Below, piece by piece: positions 36,843-47,427 of a DNA stretch of 64,000 nucleotides (position 1 is the stretch's first letter; each line of letters starts with the position of its first letter). Origin of the DNA: Vibrio xiamenensis. GTDB lineage: Bacteria; Pseudomonadota; Gammaproteobacteria; Enterobacterales; Vibrionaceae. The stretch spans positions 120,649 to 184,648 of the forward strand of contig NZ_FNDD01000007.1 in assembly GCF_900100015.1 (NCBI RefSeq), read 5' to 3'. The translations under genes and the position numbers were made by a program. Below the pieces are notes generated by a model, which worked only from the letters and a program-made list of their open reading frames with translations, ran no database searches and had not been told where the DNA came from.

Positions 36843-39557
36843 TTACGCTTCTGCTTTAGGCTTTTTGCTTGCTGCAGGTTTTTCAGCTTTTTTTTCTGCG
36901 GCTACTTGGTCTGCTTTTTTCTTGATAACAGTAGTACCTTCGAAAGTCTCACCTTCAACAAATGCTTTACCGTAGTAAGAAGCAATCAGAACTTCTTTAA
37001 GCTCAGTGATAAGTGGGTAACGTGGGTTTGCACCAGTACATTGGTCATCAAACGCGTCAACCGCTAGCTCGTCAACTTTAGCAAGGAAGTCTGCTTCGTT
37101 AACACCCGCTGCTTGGATAGACAATGGGATGTCTAGATCTTTCTTAAGCTCTTCTAGCCATGCAAGTAGACGCTCAATTTTCTGTGCAGTACGGTCGCCA
37201 GGTTGAACTAGGCCCAAGTGCTCTGCTACTTCTGCGTAACGACGGCGTGCTTGTGGACGGTCGTATTGTGAGAATGCAGTTTGTTTAGTTGGGTTGTCGT
37301 TCGCGTTGTAACGTAGCACGTTAGAAATCAACAGCGCGTTAGCAAGACCGTGTGGCAAGTGGAACTCAGCACCAATCTTGTGAGCCATTGAGTGACATAC
37401 ACCCAGGAACGCGTTAGCAAATGCAACACCGGCGATAGTCGCTGCGTTGTGCACTTTTTCACGAGCGATTGGGTCAGCCGCACCGTTTTTGTAGCTTGAT
37501 GGCAAGTACTCTTTTAGCATCTTAAGTGCTTGAAGCGCTTGACCGTCTGAGTATTCGTTGGCCAGAACTGATACGTAAGCTTCCAGTGCGTGAGTCACTG
37601 CATCGTAACCACCGAATGCAGTTAGCGACTTAGGCATATTCATAACAAGGTTCGCATCAACGATAGCCATGTTAGGGGTTAGCTCGTAATCCGCTAGTGG
37701 GTATTTCGCGCCAGTTTTGTCGTCAGTTACAACCGCGAATGGTGTTACTTCTGAACCAGTACCTGAAGTGGTAGTGATACATACAAGCTCAGCTTTTTGA
37801 CCCATTTTAGGGAACTTGTAGATACGTTTACGGATGTCCATAAAGCGCATTGCAAGTTCTTCGAAGTGAGTTTCTGGGTGCTCGTACATTACCCACATGA
37901 TTTTCGCTGCGTCCATTGGTGAACCGCCGCCTAGCGCAAGGATCACGTCTGGTTGGTAGCTCGCCATTTGCGCTGCACCTTTCTCAACCACAGAAAGCGT
38001 TGGATCAGCTTCTACGTCGAAGAAAGTTTGCACTTCCATACCTAGGTCTTTCAGCATTTGAACCACGTCATCTGCATAACCGTTGTTGAATAGGAAACGG
38101 TCAGTCACTAGGAATGCGCGTTTTTTACCTTCAAGGTCGCTCAGTGCGATTGGAAGGCTACCACGACGGAAGTAGATTGACTTAGGTAGTTTGTGCCACA
38201 ACATGTTTTCAGCTCGCTTCGCAACAATTTTCTTGTTGATTAGGTGTTTAGGACCAACGTTCTCAGAGATAGAGTTACCACCCCATGAACCACAACCCAG
38301 TGTTAGCGAAGGCGCAACGTTGAAGTTGTATAGGTCACCGATACCACCGTGAGTAGTCGGAATGTTGATAAGAATACGGGCAGTTTTCAGTTTGTCACCG
38401 AAGTAACGAATACGGTCTGCATTCACGTCTTGGTTAGTGTAAAGACCAGAAGTGTGGCCGATACCGCCGATTTCAACCATAGTCACAGCTTGCTCAACCG
38501 CGTCTTCAAAGCTGTCTGCTTTGAACATACCTAGACATGGAGACAATTTTTCGTGTGCGAACTCGTCGTCGTAAGAGACTTTGCCAAGACCTTCACCAAT
38601 AAGCACTTTAGTGTCAGCTGGAACTTTAACACCTGCCATTTCAGCGATAGCTGCCGCTGGTTGACCTACGATTTTCGCGTTTAGTGCGCCATCGATAAGA
38701 ATGGTTTTACGCACTTTGTCTGCGTCAGCTTTGCTCAATACGTGAGCTTTGTGAGAAGCAAAACGCTCTTTTACTTCTTCGTATACGTCTTTATGAACGA
38801 TAACTGCTTGTTCTGATGCACACACAACACCGTTATCGAATGTTTTTGACATAAGTACAGATGCGACTGCACGTTTGATGTCTGCAGTTTCATCGATAAC
38901 CACAGGAACGTTACCTGCACCTACACCGATAGCTGGTTTACCAGAAGAGTAAGCCGCTTTAACCATGCCTGGACCACCAGTTGCAAGGATAAGCGCAATA
39001 CCTTCGTGTTTCATTAGTGCGTTAGAAAGCTCAACTGATGGTTGGTCGATCCAACCGATGATGTCTTTTGGCGCGCCCGCGGCAACTGCTGCGTCAAGAA
39101 CCAATTTTGCTGCATCGTTGGTTGAGTTTTTCGCACGTGGGTGTGGCGAGAAGATGATACCGTTACGAGTTTTCAAAGAGATAAGAGATTTGAAAATCGC
39201 AGTTGAAGTTGGGTTGGTGGTTGGGACGATACCACAGATGATGCCAACAGGCTCTGCGATAGTCATGGTGCCCATGCTTTCGTCTTCTTCAAGAACGCCG
39301 CAGGTTTGCTCATCTTTGTACTTGTTGTAAATGTACTCAGACGCGAAGTGGTTTTTGATCACTTTATCTTCAACAATACCCATGCCAGATTCCGCAACCG
39401 CTTGCTGGGCAAGAGGAATACGGGCTTGGTTTGCTGCTAGCGAAGCTGCACGGAAGATTTTATCAACTTGCTCTTGAGAGTAAGTCGCAAATTCTTCTTG
39501 AGCTGCTTTAACGCGGGCAACAAGAGCATCAAGTTCAGCCAGATTAGTTACAGGCAT
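36843..39557 (-). CDS. adhE: Bifunctional acetaldehyde-CoA/alcohol dehydrogenase AdhE
   Basis: Reduces acetyl-CoA to acetaldehyde and then ethanol with NADH in fermentation, forming spirosome filaments. I start at ATG 39557 (MPVTNLAELD), with AGGAG 8 bases upstream, giving 904 residues. The N-terminal aldehyde dehydrogenase (about 1-440) carries the catalytic cysteine in NGVVCASEQAV near 250. The C-terminal iron alcohol dehydrogenase (about 450-870) has GGGSPMDAAKIMW and the metal-binding FLGVCHSMAHKIGAEFHLPHGLANALL. The tail of about 35 residues is Lys/Ala-rich and longer than in E. coli. Confidence 0.97.
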   Translation of the reverse strand: MPVTNLAELDALVARVKAAQEEFATYSQEQVDKIFRAASLAANQARIPLAQQAVAESGMGIVEDKVIKNHFASEYIYNKYKDEQTCGVLEEDESMGTMTIAEPVGIICGIVPTTNPTSTAIFKSLISLKTRNGIIFSPHPRAKNSTNDAAKLVLDAAVAAGAPKDIIGWIDQPSVELSNALMKHEGIALILATGGPGMVKAAYSSGKPAIGVGAGNVPVVIDETADIKRAVASVLMSKTFDNGVVCASEQAVIVHKDVYEEVKERFASHKAHVLSKADADKVRKTILIDGALNAKIVGQPAAAIAEMAGVKVPADTKVLIGEGLGKVSYDDEFAHEKLSPCLGMFKADSFEDAVEQAVTMVEIGGIGHTSGLYTNQDVNADRIRYFGDKLKTARILINIPTTHGGIGDLYNFNVAPSLTLGCGSWGGNSISENVGPKHLINKKIVAKRAENMLWHKLPKSIYFRRGSLPIALSDLEGKKRAFLVTDRFLFNNGYADDVVQMLKDLGMEVQTFFDVEADPTLSVVEKGAAQMASYQPDVILALGGGSPMDAAKIMWVMYEHPETHFEELAMRFMDIRKRIYKFPKMGQKAELVCITTTSGTGSEVTPFAVVTDDKTGAKYPLADYELTPNMAIVDANLVMNMPKSLTAFGGYDAVTHALEAYVSVLANEYSDGQALQALKMLKEYLPSSYKNGAADPIAREKVHNAATIAGVAFANAFLGVCHSMAHKIGAEFHLPHGLANALLISNVLRYNANDNPTKQTAFSQYDRPQARRRYAEVAEHLGLVQPGDRTAQKIERLLAWLEELKKDLDIPLSIQAAGVNEADFLAKVDELAVDAFDDQCTGANPRYPLITELKEVLIASYYGKAFVEGETFEGTTVIKKKADQVAAEKKAEKPAASKKPKAEA

Positions 39558-40230
39558 AGTGAATCTCCTAAAAATTAACAAATATTAAAAACTTTTTATT
39601 AAGATTGCGGTGAATTCTCTGCTTAATCATCAAGCACTTATCTAACAACACTCTTAGTAAATCGCTTTCAATGTCAGTAATTTCCTTCCATGCCCTGAGT
39701 ATATTATTTCAAACTTCGAAATAAATTGACCCAGATCAGTTATGAAAAGCTCTTTACCCACAAAGTAGTAAACCGATCGACAAGATATAATTAAGCATTT
39801 GAAATTAATAGGAAAATAAACGCATTTAAATTATAAAAAAAACGCATTTTTTTGAGAAAAAATCACCCACATTACAAACCTCCTGTAAAAAAGTTTCATT
39901 TTTAACCACTGGTTACATGTATATCGGGTTTAGCGTGCTACTAAACAGTATAGAAATTAAGACTATTGTCTCTACGTTTTAGCGCACATTTTGAATGTTT
40001 GCTCATCGAATTTCGTATCTTATTAATCGATACCTTATCGCCTATTGTAATTAACAATCACGACAAAAGTCGTTTACCAGTCGGACATAAATTAGTTTTT
40101 CTCACTTGTGCAATGTCTTACAGGTTAGTTTTTTTCATTCGAACCGATGTCGCTTTTGACATACATTAGCGCCACTTTAATACTTCTACTTAATCGATAA
40201 TTATTTTTGACTCCTTGAGTACGTCATACT
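39558..40230. other. Intergenic regulatory region between adhE and ychE
   Basis: A 673-base AT-rich gap between divergently transcribed genes. No credible gene is present; a 67-codon plus-strand frame at 39966-40169 lacks a ribosome-binding site and protein-like character. The length fits the complex control usual for adhE. One FNR-like palindrome is listed separately. Other sites could not be defined. Confidence 0.6.
39726..39739. promoter_or_regulatory. Possible FNR-type site upstream of adhE
   Basis: TTGACCCAGATCAG matches the FNR pattern TTGAT-N4-ATCAA at 8 of 10 defined positions, about 170 bases before the adhE start. Anaerobic control of adhE is expected from its fermentative role. 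A match of this quality can occur by chance. Confidence 0.35.
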
Positions 40231-40869
40231 ATGCAAAGTTTTGATTTGGCTATTTTTCTACAGTTCTTTCTAGGGCTTGTCGCAGCGGTTAACCCAGTGG
40301 GGATCATGCCGGTGTTTGTGTCGTTAACTGGACACATGACTGTTGAAGAAAAACACAAGACCGCAACCACCGCCAACACTGCCGTGGCCATCATTTTGGT
40401 GGTGTCGCTGTTTGGTGGACAAATGCTGCTCGACATGTTCAGCATTTCTCTCGACTCGTTCCGTGTTGCAGGTGGCCTGCTGCTGCTGAGCATCGCGTTT
40501 TCGATGATGAGCGGTAAACTCGGTGAAGATAAACAAAACAAACAAGAAAAATCCGAGTACGTCAGCCGTGAACAAGTCGGTGTCGTGCCGCTAGCCATGC
40601 CGTTAATGGCCGGCCCAGGTGCAATCAGTTCCACCATCGTTTATGGCTCTCGCTATCCAGACTTGACGGATACCTTTGGCATTGCGGTCACTATCGTGCT
40701 GTTTTGTTTCTGTACCTGGCTACTGTTTCGCTCTGCACCACTTATCGTGCGCTTTCTCGGTCAAACGGGTATCAACGTCATCACGCGTATTATGGGTTTG
40801 ATTCTGGGTGCATTGGGGATTGAGTTTATTGCCAACGGTTTGCGCAGTTTATTCCCAGGCCTTGCTTAA
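40231..40869 (+). CDS. ychE: MarC/YchE-family inner-membrane protein
   Basis: A 212-residue membrane protein with six hydrophobic segments. It shows the MarC-family pattern: FFLGLVAAVNPVGIMPVFVSLT at the N terminus, VAGGLLLLSIAFSMMSG in the middle, and GVVPLAMPLMAGPGAISSTIVYG (the PLA.P...GPG motif). The cytoplasmic loop around 95-115 is charged (GEDKQNKQEKSEYVSREQ). The gene is next to adhE in E. coli too. The family is annotated as NAAT transporters (neutral amino acids), but the true substrate is unclear. Confidence 0.9.
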   Translation: MQSFDLAIFLQFFLGLVAAVNPVGIMPVFVSLTGHMTVEEKHKTATTANTAVAIILVVSLFGGQMLLDMFSISLDSFRVAGGLLLLSIAFSMMSGKLGEDKQNKQEKSEYVSREQVGVVPLAMPLMAGPGAISSTIVYGSRYPDLTDTFGIAVTIVLFCFCTWLLFRSAPLIVRFLGQTGINVITRIMGLILGALGIEFIANGLRSLFPGLA

Positions 40870-40900
40870 TATCTTCTCGCATACACAGCCTTTAGACATT

Positions 40901-40927
40901 AAAGCCGCGCTCAATAGCGCGGCTTTT
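40901..40927 (+). terminator. Terminator between ychE and the XRE regulator
   Basis: AAAGCCGCGCT-CAAT-AGCGCGGCTTTTT: an 11-bp stem with T run, placed between two convergent genes and able to serve both. Confidence 0.85.
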
Positions 40928-40956
40928 TGCTGTATGGATGTCAGATTCGTTACGAC

Positions 40957-41823
40957 TTACTCGGCGCTGATATTGTGTAGCCGCTGCTCGTCTTCGTCAT
41001 TGGTTGGAACAAACACCATCATCTGGCCAAATGTGTCTCCATGGCGGTTATCCCAATACTGTTTACGTAGGTTAAGATCACCGAGCAATGCGTGATGGTA
41101 GACACGCTCCATTTCATCACTCTCTTTGACGCTGTTTTGATCCCACGCGCTGCGAAACGGTTGGCTGGCATCCAGCAGCTGTTCTAATCGGTTTTGCCAC
41201 TCGGATTCACACACTCGATTTGCCATCGAAGAGCGCACGCCCGCGGCGGTGCGCTGCATACAGGCATCAAAATCACTTTGATTTTCAATCCGCAGCCAAC
41301 GCTGCCAGTCTGGGCATTCTGAAGCAAAAATCACTGCGTTGCGCTTTTCGACCGGCTTGCTATTCACATCAAAGCCGAGCATCAAATTGAACGCCTGATT
41401 AGCCAAAACAATGTCTTTGTAATCGTTAATAAATACAGCTGGTAGTGGGTTGACTGATTTAAGCAGACGTTTACCCGCATCCGGAACGCAATAACTCAGC
41501 ACTGGCTGCATTCTTTGCTCAACATGTCCTGCCAGCTGCAGTAAATAGCGGGTTTCGCTCTCATCGCAACACAAAGCATGGGACACCGAGAGCAACACCT
41601 GACGCGACACCCTTTGCGCTTTGCCACGTTCGAGCTTGGCATACCACACCGTACTGATATTGGCGCGCTCAGCAACGTCTTCTCGGCGCAGCCCTGGCGT
41701 GCGCGAACGATTGGGTTTGGCTAACCCAATCGCCTCTGGCGTCACACTGTTACGTTTAAGGCGCAAAAACTCACCCAATCTTGCTTGGCGAGTGATTTGA
41801 TTTACGTCGATAATGGTTTGCAT
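40957..41823 (-). CDS. XRE-family regulator with MmyB-like ligand domain
   Basis: A 288-residue transcription factor. The N-terminal helix-turn-helix (about 13-85) has LGEFLRLKRNSVTPEAIGL and RTPGLRREDVAERANISTVWYAKLERGKAQRVSRQVL. The C-terminal part (about 110-275) has the PAS-like MmyB pattern (LPAVFINDYKDIVLANQAFNLM, later PFRSAWDQNSV). Members of this family usually repress an adjacent divergent oxidoreductase or efflux gene. Here the partner is the MFS drug-efflux gene 88 bases away on the other strand, so it is probably its local regulator, with the operator in that gap. Confidence 0.85.
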   Translation of the reverse strand: MQTIIDVNQITRQARLGEFLRLKRNSVTPEAIGLAKPNRSRTPGLRREDVAERANISTVWYAKLERGKAQRVSRQVLLSVSHALCCDESETRYLLQLAGHVEQRMQPVLSYCVPDAGKRLLKSVNPLPAVFINDYKDIVLANQAFNLMLGFDVNSKPVEKRNAVIFASECPDWQRWLRIENQSDFDACMQRTAAGVRSSMANRVCESEWQNRLEQLLDASQPFRSAWDQNSVKESDEMERVYHHALLGDLNLRKQYWDNRHGDTFGQMMVFVPTNDEDEQRLHNISAE

Positions 41824-41911
41824 GATACTCCCAGTACGTGTTTAACGAGTTACTAGTACACCTTTCATTTACACTACATAATACGCCTTTGTTTTTCTAC
41901 GGATAGGTAAA

Positions 41912-43357
41912 ATGCAGTCGTCTCCACATACCAAGCCCAAGTTAACCGCCGCTGGGTTAACTTTGCTGATTACCGGTCAGCTTATGCCACAAATGGATTT
42001 CTCTATCGTCAACGTCGCTTTAGACGCCATCAGCCACTCACTCAATGCCAGTGAACTGACGCTAGGTCTGGTGGTATCACTTTATGGTTTGGCTTTTTCT
42101 GTATTTCTCGCCATGAGTGGTCGGCTTGGTGACCGCTATGGCCGCAAAAAGCTGTTTTTGAGCGGCATCTGTCTATTTGCTGTCGCCTCGCTGTTTTGCG
42201 GTATGGCACAGAGCATTCACGTACTGATTGCAGCGCGAGTTTTGCAAGGCATAGCCGCGGCGATGTTAATGCCGCAGATTCTTGCCACTATCCATGTTTC
42301 CTTAAGTGGTGAACGCCACTCGAAAGCGATTGGCCTGTATGGCTCTGTGGGCGGATTGTCGTTTGTGATTGGCCAAATCGTGGGTGGTTGGCTGGTTTCA
42401 GCAGACTTATTTGGTCTTGGATGGCGCAGCGTGTTCTACCTCAACCTCCCCTTTTGCGCCTTGATCCTGTATTTCGGTAAAAAGCACATTCCGGAAACTA
42501 AAGAGCAACAAGCCTTATCACTTGATTGGATAGGCACGCTATTGTTCGCTGCCATGGTGGTGGTAATTTTGACCTCGATATCACTGGGCTCAGCCGATAA
42601 CTGGAGCTGGCATATATGGAGCTTGCTTGCCTGTACCCTACCACTTGGCGCTCTACTTTCTCGCGTCGAGCATCAGCGCGAAGCCAAACAAAAAACGCCG
42701 CTGCTTCCGCCGTCACTGATCAAAGAACGCCAATTTCACTCTGGGATTTTAAGTTTGCTGATTCAAGCGGCGACCTATGGCGGCTTTATGTTTGTCGTAG
42801 CGCTCACGTTGCAATCTGGGTTTCACTGGCCGGCGTACGCATCAGGTAACGGCTTTCTTGGTTTAGGGCTGTTTTACTTTATCGGTTCGCTGATGGTTGC
42901 GCGCCTTGTGGCTAAAATGGGCAAAGCCGGATATCGCGGTCTGATCATTCTCGGCGCGCTGATTAATCTCATCGGCTATGCCACGCTGTATTGGGTCATG
43001 ACCACTTACACCGAAACCCTCACCGCTTGGCTGCTGTTTGTGCCAATGGCCATTACTGGGCTTGGTAACGCGTTCGCCGTTAACAGTTCGATTCGCGTTG
43101 GCTTAGCCGGAGTGGAAGCGAAATTTGCTGGTGTCGGCAGCGCGTTAATGACCACGTTACAGCAAGCGGCTATTGCCCTTGGCACCGCACTTTGTGGCGC
43201 TTTCTATACGCAAAACTTAGCCGACTCGGACCCATTTCACTTGCAAGCGCTAAAGGCAGGGCTGTACACACTCACCGTGTTTCTCATCGTGCTGCTTATC
43301 TACAATTTTTATTTGATCGCTACGCAGCGCGCCCAATCAACGCAACAAAGCGTGTAA
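41912..43357 (+). CDS. DHA2-family MFS drug-efflux transporter
   Basis: A 481-residue inner-membrane protein with fourteen predicted helices, typical of the EmrB/QacA branch of the major facilitator superfamily. Motif A appears as SGRLGDRYGRKKLFL (about 69-83), motif C-like residues around GSVGGLSFVIGQIVGGWLV, and the first helix motif MPQMDFSIVNVALDAI (DHA2 motif D1). There is no membrane-fusion partner beside it, so it probably acts as a single-membrane exporter. Control by the divergent XRE regulator is inferred. Confidence 0.9.
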   Translation: MQSSPHTKPKLTAAGLTLLITGQLMPQMDFSIVNVALDAISHSLNASELTLGLVVSLYGLAFSVFLAMSGRLGDRYGRKKLFLSGICLFAVASLFCGMAQSIHVLIAARVLQGIAAAMLMPQILATIHVSLSGERHSKAIGLYGSVGGLSFVIGQIVGGWLVSADLFGLGWRSVFYLNLPFCALILYFGKKHIPETKEQQALSLDWIGTLLFAAMVVVILTSISLGSADNWSWHIWSLLACTLPLGALLSRVEHQREAKQKTPLLPPSLIKERQFHSGILSLLIQAATYGGFMFVVALTLQSGFHWPAYASGNGFLGLGLFYFIGSLMVARLVAKMGKAGYRGLIILGALINLIGYATLYWVMTTYTETLTAWLLFVPMAITGLGNAFAVNSSIRVGLAGVEAKFAGVGSALMTTLQQAAIALGTALCGAFYTQNLADSDPFHLQALKAGLYTLTVFLIVLLIYNFYLIATQRAQSTQQSV

Positions 43358-43396
43358 TTCGGCGCACTGACTCAAACATTAAAAGTATCAAACATT

Positions 43397-43421
43397 AAAA
43401 AAGCCCCGCATGGGGCTTTTT
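43397..43421 (+). terminator. Terminator between the MFS gene and the diguanylate cyclase gene
   Basis: AAAAAGCCCC-GCAT-GGGGCTTTTT, a perfect stem with flanking A and T runs between convergent genes. Confidence 0.82.
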
Positions 43422-43454
43422 GTTTTGCACAGACAGCGCTCGGCTTTGGCTCGG

Positions 43455-44813
43455 TTATTTAACCACCACCTGATTGCGGCCAAGCGTTTTTGCTTCATAC
43501 AAAGCACCGTCGGCGCGGTTATATAGCGACTCTTGGCTATCAAATTCACGAAACGAGCTGACACCAAGGCTAATGGTAAATTCAGGTAAGTCATGCTGGC
43601 GAAACTGCTCAACGCGAGTTTTAAGCTCCTGAGCCAAAACTTCAGCGGCAGTGATATCCAACATTGGCAGCAGAATCGCAAACTCTTCCCCGCCGAGGCG
43701 AAACAGCATATCGCTTTTACGGATCCGTTTGGTCAGCAGTTCAACTAAGACTTTCAGCAAACAATCACCAATTTGGTGACCGTATTTATCGTTGACCTGT
43801 TTGAAGTGGTCGACATCAATCATGATTAAACTGAACTGGTAACCGCGCTTGGCGAGCTGAATTTGCTGTTCGATCTCTTCATCCCACTTATGGCGGTTAT
43901 ACGCACCGGTCAGTTTGTCTTGGGTTGCGAGTATCATCAGCTGTTTTTCCACTCGCTCGCGCTGATTGATTTCATCGCTTAAACGCAGCATCACCTGCTG
44001 AATTTCGTGTTCAAGCCCTGCAAGCTCATCGTTTGAATCCAGCGTCGATAACGCGACTTCCGGCAGCGGATGACCATTTTCAAGCGAATTATTCAGAGTT
44101 TTAATCTCTCCTTGAATGCGCTGAATACGTTTGACAAAGATTTGGATAATGTAACTGGTTAACCCAAGCCCCAAAATCACCGCCACCAAACCAAGGGCGG
44201 AGTTGACGAATAGAAACTCTTGTTGATGGCGCTCGGTATAATACGCATCATCAGTGGTAATGCTGCTGAGAAGATTCAAAATCGCGGTTTCGGAGTGTTC
44301 CAGTTCAGAGGCCATTTGCTCGATTTGCTCGCGATCGGTCGGGCTCTCTTCATCACGAGCCAATACCGCCGCTAACTTGTCTTCGTAAAGCGCACTTTTC
44401 TGATAGTAATCCGCGAGTGCCACTGACACTTGCTGACGCTGCTGAATGTCGAGCTGCAGCGCATTTTGGCTAATGCTGTCAGCAATCAACTTCACCGCGC
44501 GATCGAGAAGCTGTTTAAGTTTTTGCTTTTGAAATGCCAGTTGTTGATGGGGCTTGAGCGGCGCTTGCTGCGCGACATCGAGCTGAAACTGCTCAAATTG
44601 TAAATGCTGTTCAAGCTCGATAAATTCGACTTGGCGCATGATTTGATTCAGCGGAATGTCTAAATACGCCACCTCTTTCATCTCCTCTTCTATCGCCTGA
44701 ATACGGGTGATTGAGTAGACAATCGCCACCAGCAAAAACGACAGCAGCAAAATAAATAAGCCACCGATTTTGTGTTTGAAAGAAGAGTGTTGGTACTTAT
44801 TAAAGATCGACAT
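43455..44813 (-). CDS. Membrane diguanylate cyclase (GGDEF)
   Basis: Makes cyclic di-GMP from two GTP. The 452-residue protein has a first membrane helix (about 15-35), a periplasmic helical sensor region (about 36-195) rich in Gln and Glu, a second helix (about 198-220), and a HAMP/coiled-coil linker. The GGDEF domain (about 285-452) has the active signature RLGGEEFAIL. The product-inhibition site RxxD (RKSD) lies five residues before GGEEF, so the enzyme should be active and feedback-inhibited. No partner gene is adjacent. Confidence 0.93.
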   Translation of the reverse strand: MSIFNKYQHSSFKHKIGGLFILLLSFLLVAIVYSITRIQAIEEEMKEVAYLDIPLNQIMRQVEFIELEQHLQFEQFQLDVAQQAPLKPHQQLAFQKQKLKQLLDRAVKLIADSISQNALQLDIQQRQQVSVALADYYQKSALYEDKLAAVLARDEESPTDREQIEQMASELEHSETAILNLLSSITTDDAYYTERHQQEFLFVNSALGLVAVILGLGLTSYIIQIFVKRIQRIQGEIKTLNNSLENGHPLPEVALSTLDSNDELAGLEHEIQQVMLRLSDEINQRERVEKQLMILATQDKLTGAYNRHKWDEEIEQQIQLAKRGYQFSLIMIDVDHFKQVNDKYGHQIGDCLLKVLVELLTKRIRKSDMLFRLGGEEFAILLPMLDITAAEVLAQELKTRVEQFRQHDLPEFTISLGVSSFREFDSQESLYNRADGALYEAKTLGRNQVVVK

Positions 44814-45224
44814 TACGCTTCACCGTTTCATAAAAATACAAGCTACAAATCGAACTCTCGATTGCAATGCTTATCAATAAATCATCCATTGCTGATATAT
44901 ACAAAGTTCCTGTTATTCACCAATACCGCGCATTCAAAGCGGTATCCATCTCGCACTATTGATGGAGCAAATGAATCTGATCGGACCTTCTATACGCAAG
45001 TTTCACCACGACAACAAAGCCCATTCTCGAATCGTAAAACCTTGCCGTTATTAGACCAAACCTCTCACCTATTGAGCTTAGTTCCAAATAATCCAATAGT
45101 TTGAACTAAGTATCAAAGCGAGCAATTGCTATGTGATCGCTGATCGAAACATAAATCAAAACGATGTTTTATTTATAAACCTTAGTTATTTTATGTGTAT
45201 CTTATGCCGATAGATGGACGCCTG
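44814..45224. other. Intergenic region between the cyclase and chemoreceptor genes
   Basis: This 411-base gap separates divergent genes. It becomes AT-rich toward the chemoreceptor start. No credible gene, RNA or terminator is seen. A 110-codon plus-strand frame overlapping the cyclase start was judged spurious. Confidence 0.5.
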
Positions 45225-47276
45225 ATGAACATCAAACTAATTGATTATTTTAATAATAAACGGGTCGGGTTTCAGATCAAGCTGGTGATGGTCGCCGCGC
45301 TTCTACTCGTATTCACTAGCCTTGCCACGCTGGTGTATTTCAATACTTCGAAAATCTTCCTTTCGTCACTGTTTAAAGAGCAGCAATCGCGCCTAAGTGC
45401 GATTTCCGACACCATCAGCGGTCAATACGATGCCTATGTCGACACCACTCGCGTGCTGACTTCAACACTTAAGAACGGTTATTTAGCGGGCTATGAACTT
45501 AAAGACCAAAAGCTGCCGTTCGCCGGTCACGAGATCTACAATCTGGATTTGTATGGACTGCCTTTGGTTAACAATACCGAAATCGTCGATACCTTTACCC
45601 TAGATACCGGTGCTAAAGCGACGCTGTTCTCCTTGATGGACAACACCTGGTTAAGCGTTTCCAGCTCACTGACTAACAAGCAAGGCGAGCGTTATATCGG
45701 CAATGAGCTTGGCGCCGAGTTTGCGGGCTATCAAGCACTCAAAAGTGGCAAAAGTTTCTCAACCTTTTATGAATACGACGATGTCCAGTACATCGCTTAT
45801 TACGACCCAATTCTCACTCAAGATAAACAAACCACGGGCGCGATATTTGCCGTCTATCTGCCCATTAAAAACGTCACCAATAAACTGTTTGCGTCATTAG
45901 CAACCATCAAATGGGGCGAGTCAGGTAACACCTCGGTGGTCGATGCCAACACCAACCAGTTTGGTCGCCTGCTGCTCGCCAATAATCAATTTGGCGCTGC
46001 GCAAAATATTACGCAAGTCACCGATGCCAGCGGCCAAAAGCCGTTCGCCAATCTGAGACAATCGGAGCAAGGACTCGCACGCTACGATCTGCAACAAAAT
46101 GGCCAAAGCGTACCTATGTACACGGTATACACCAAAGTAAAAGGTTGGAACTGGTATTTGCTGGGTGGAACTGCGCAAAGCGAATTGACCAAAGACAGTC
46201 AAAGTTTGATCTGGCTGGTGAGTTTTATTTCTCTTGCCGGCGGGTTAATCACATTCCTACTGCTAACGTTAACCATAGGCAAAGTATTAAAACCGATTAA
46301 ATCGATTTCTCAAGCGGTAACTCGTCTTGGTAATGGTGAACTCAGCCTGGAACTAAAACCCGGCGCTGCCAATACCCAAAATGAGATCATCCAGCTTAAA
46401 AATGGCGTATCGGTAATGGCCCATCAGTTGAATGATTTGGTGGCGCAGATTCGCCAGTCAAGCGAACAAGTCAGCGATCTCTCCCGTTCGGTCGCCGACG
46501 ATGCCAATACGAACCATCAACAGTCCGATGCTCAGCAGCAACAGCTCGATTCAATGGTCACCGCCATTGAAGAACTTGCCACCTCGTCCAATGACATTGC
46601 CCATCAGGTCGAGTTCATTGCTGAAGGCACGCAAAAAGCCAAACAAGCCTCAAACAGCGGCCAGAAAACCGTCCTTGAAGTGGTGAGTGAAGTTCAGGCG
46701 CTGCAACATCAGTTAACCGAACTGGAAGTCGCCAATCAACAAGTGGATAAAAACAGCCAAGAGATTCAATCGATCATTAAATTGATCAGTGAAATCGCTG
46801 AACAAACCAATTTATTAGCGCTCAATGCCGCCATTGAGGCCGCGCGCGCAGGTGAACAAGGCCGCGGGTTTGCCGTGGTGGCTGATGAGGTACGTACCCT
46901 CGCCCAGCGCACGCAAAATTCGGTCGGCAGCGTGGTGGACTTTATTTCCCAGCTCAACAATTCGACCCAAAAATCCAATCAACAAATGCAAAGCAGTTTG
47001 CAAAAAGTCTCGGCGGTAACTGAAATTACTCACCAAGCGCAGCAAGCGCTCGCGGCAATCACCGAACAAGTTGAGATGATCAGTCACCACTCAACCTCAA
47101 TCGCTGCCGCAGCCGAACAGCAAGCGCAAGTGTCACAAGAGGTGGCGAGCAATGCCACTCACACCAGTGAACTCACGCAAGCCGGGCAAAAAACCATTGC
47201 TCGAACCATGCAAAGTTCGCAGTTGCTGGGTGAAGAAGCAGATTCATTAGTCAAACAAGTCAGCCGCTTTCGCTAA
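45225..47276 (+). CDS. Methyl-accepting chemotaxis protein with Cache sensor
   Basis: Chemoreceptor of 683 residues from ATG 45225. A first membrane helix spans about 20-42. A double-Cache type periplasmic domain (about 45-330) has [25 protein letters not shown] and [21 protein letters not shown] second helix follows (about 340-362), then a HAMP domain ([22 protein letters not shown]). The signalling domain contains the hairpin tip [38 protein letters not shown]. There is no pentapeptide CheR-docking tail at the C terminus. The ligand is unknown. Start choice is slightly uncertain because an ATG lies at 45204. Confidence 0.92.
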   Translation: MNIKLIDYFNNKRVGFQIKLVMVAALLLVFTSLATLVYFNTSKIFLSSLFKEQQSRLSAISDTISGQYDAYVDTTRVLTSTLKNGYLAGYELKDQKLPFAGHEIYNLDLYGLPLVNNTEIVDTFTLDTGAKATLFSLMDNTWLSVSSSLTNKQGERYIGNELGAEFAGYQALKSGKSFSTFYEYDDVQYIAYYDPILTQDKQTTGAIFAVYLPIKNVTNKLFASLATIKWGESGNTSVVDANTNQFGRLLLANNQFGAAQNITQVTDASGQKPFANLRQSEQGLARYDLQQNGQSVPMYTVYTKVKGWNWYLLGGTAQSELTKDSQSLIWLVSFISLAGGLITFLLLTLTIGKVLKPIKSISQAVTRLGNGELSLELKPGAANTQNEIIQLKNGVSVMAHQLNDLVAQIRQSSEQVSDLSRSVADDANTNHQQSDAQQQQLDSMVTAIEELATSSNDIAHQVEFIAEGTQKAKQASNSGQKTVLEVVSEVQALQHQLTELEVANQQVDKNSQEIQSIIKLISEIAEQTNLLALNAAIEAARAGEQGRGFAVVADEVRTLAQRTQNSVGSVVDFISQLNNSTQKSNQQMQSSLQKVSAVTEITHQAQQALAAITEQVEMISHHSTSIAAAAEQQAQVSQEVASNATHTSELTQAGQKTIARTMQSSQLLGEEADSLVKQVSRFR

Positions 47277-47360
47277 CGACGGCATGCAGCGATTTAGCTT
47301 TCGCTGCGTTTCAATGCTCTAGACAAGCAAAGTTGCGGTTCTACATCCTCCGCAGAGACA

Positions 47361-47387
47361 AAAAAAGCGCCTTAACTGGCGCTTTTT
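47361..47387 (+). terminator. Terminator between the chemoreceptor and asd
   Basis: AAAAAGCGCC-TTAACT-GGCGCTTTTT, a 10-bp stem with A and T runs on either side, between convergent genes. Confidence 0.85.
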
Positions 47388-47427
47388 ATTTATTGCAACT
47401 TACTGAAATAATTTGGCTTGCTGAGTA

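Noticed and set aside
39966..40169. A 67-codon plus-strand frame between adhE and ychE.
   Set aside because: No ribosome-binding site. It lies in an AT-rich regulatory region and is not similar to any protein I know.
44772..45104. A 110-codon plus-strand frame overlapping the diguanylate cyclase start.
   Set aside because: Antisense to the cyclase N terminus at its own 5' end and lacks start signals.
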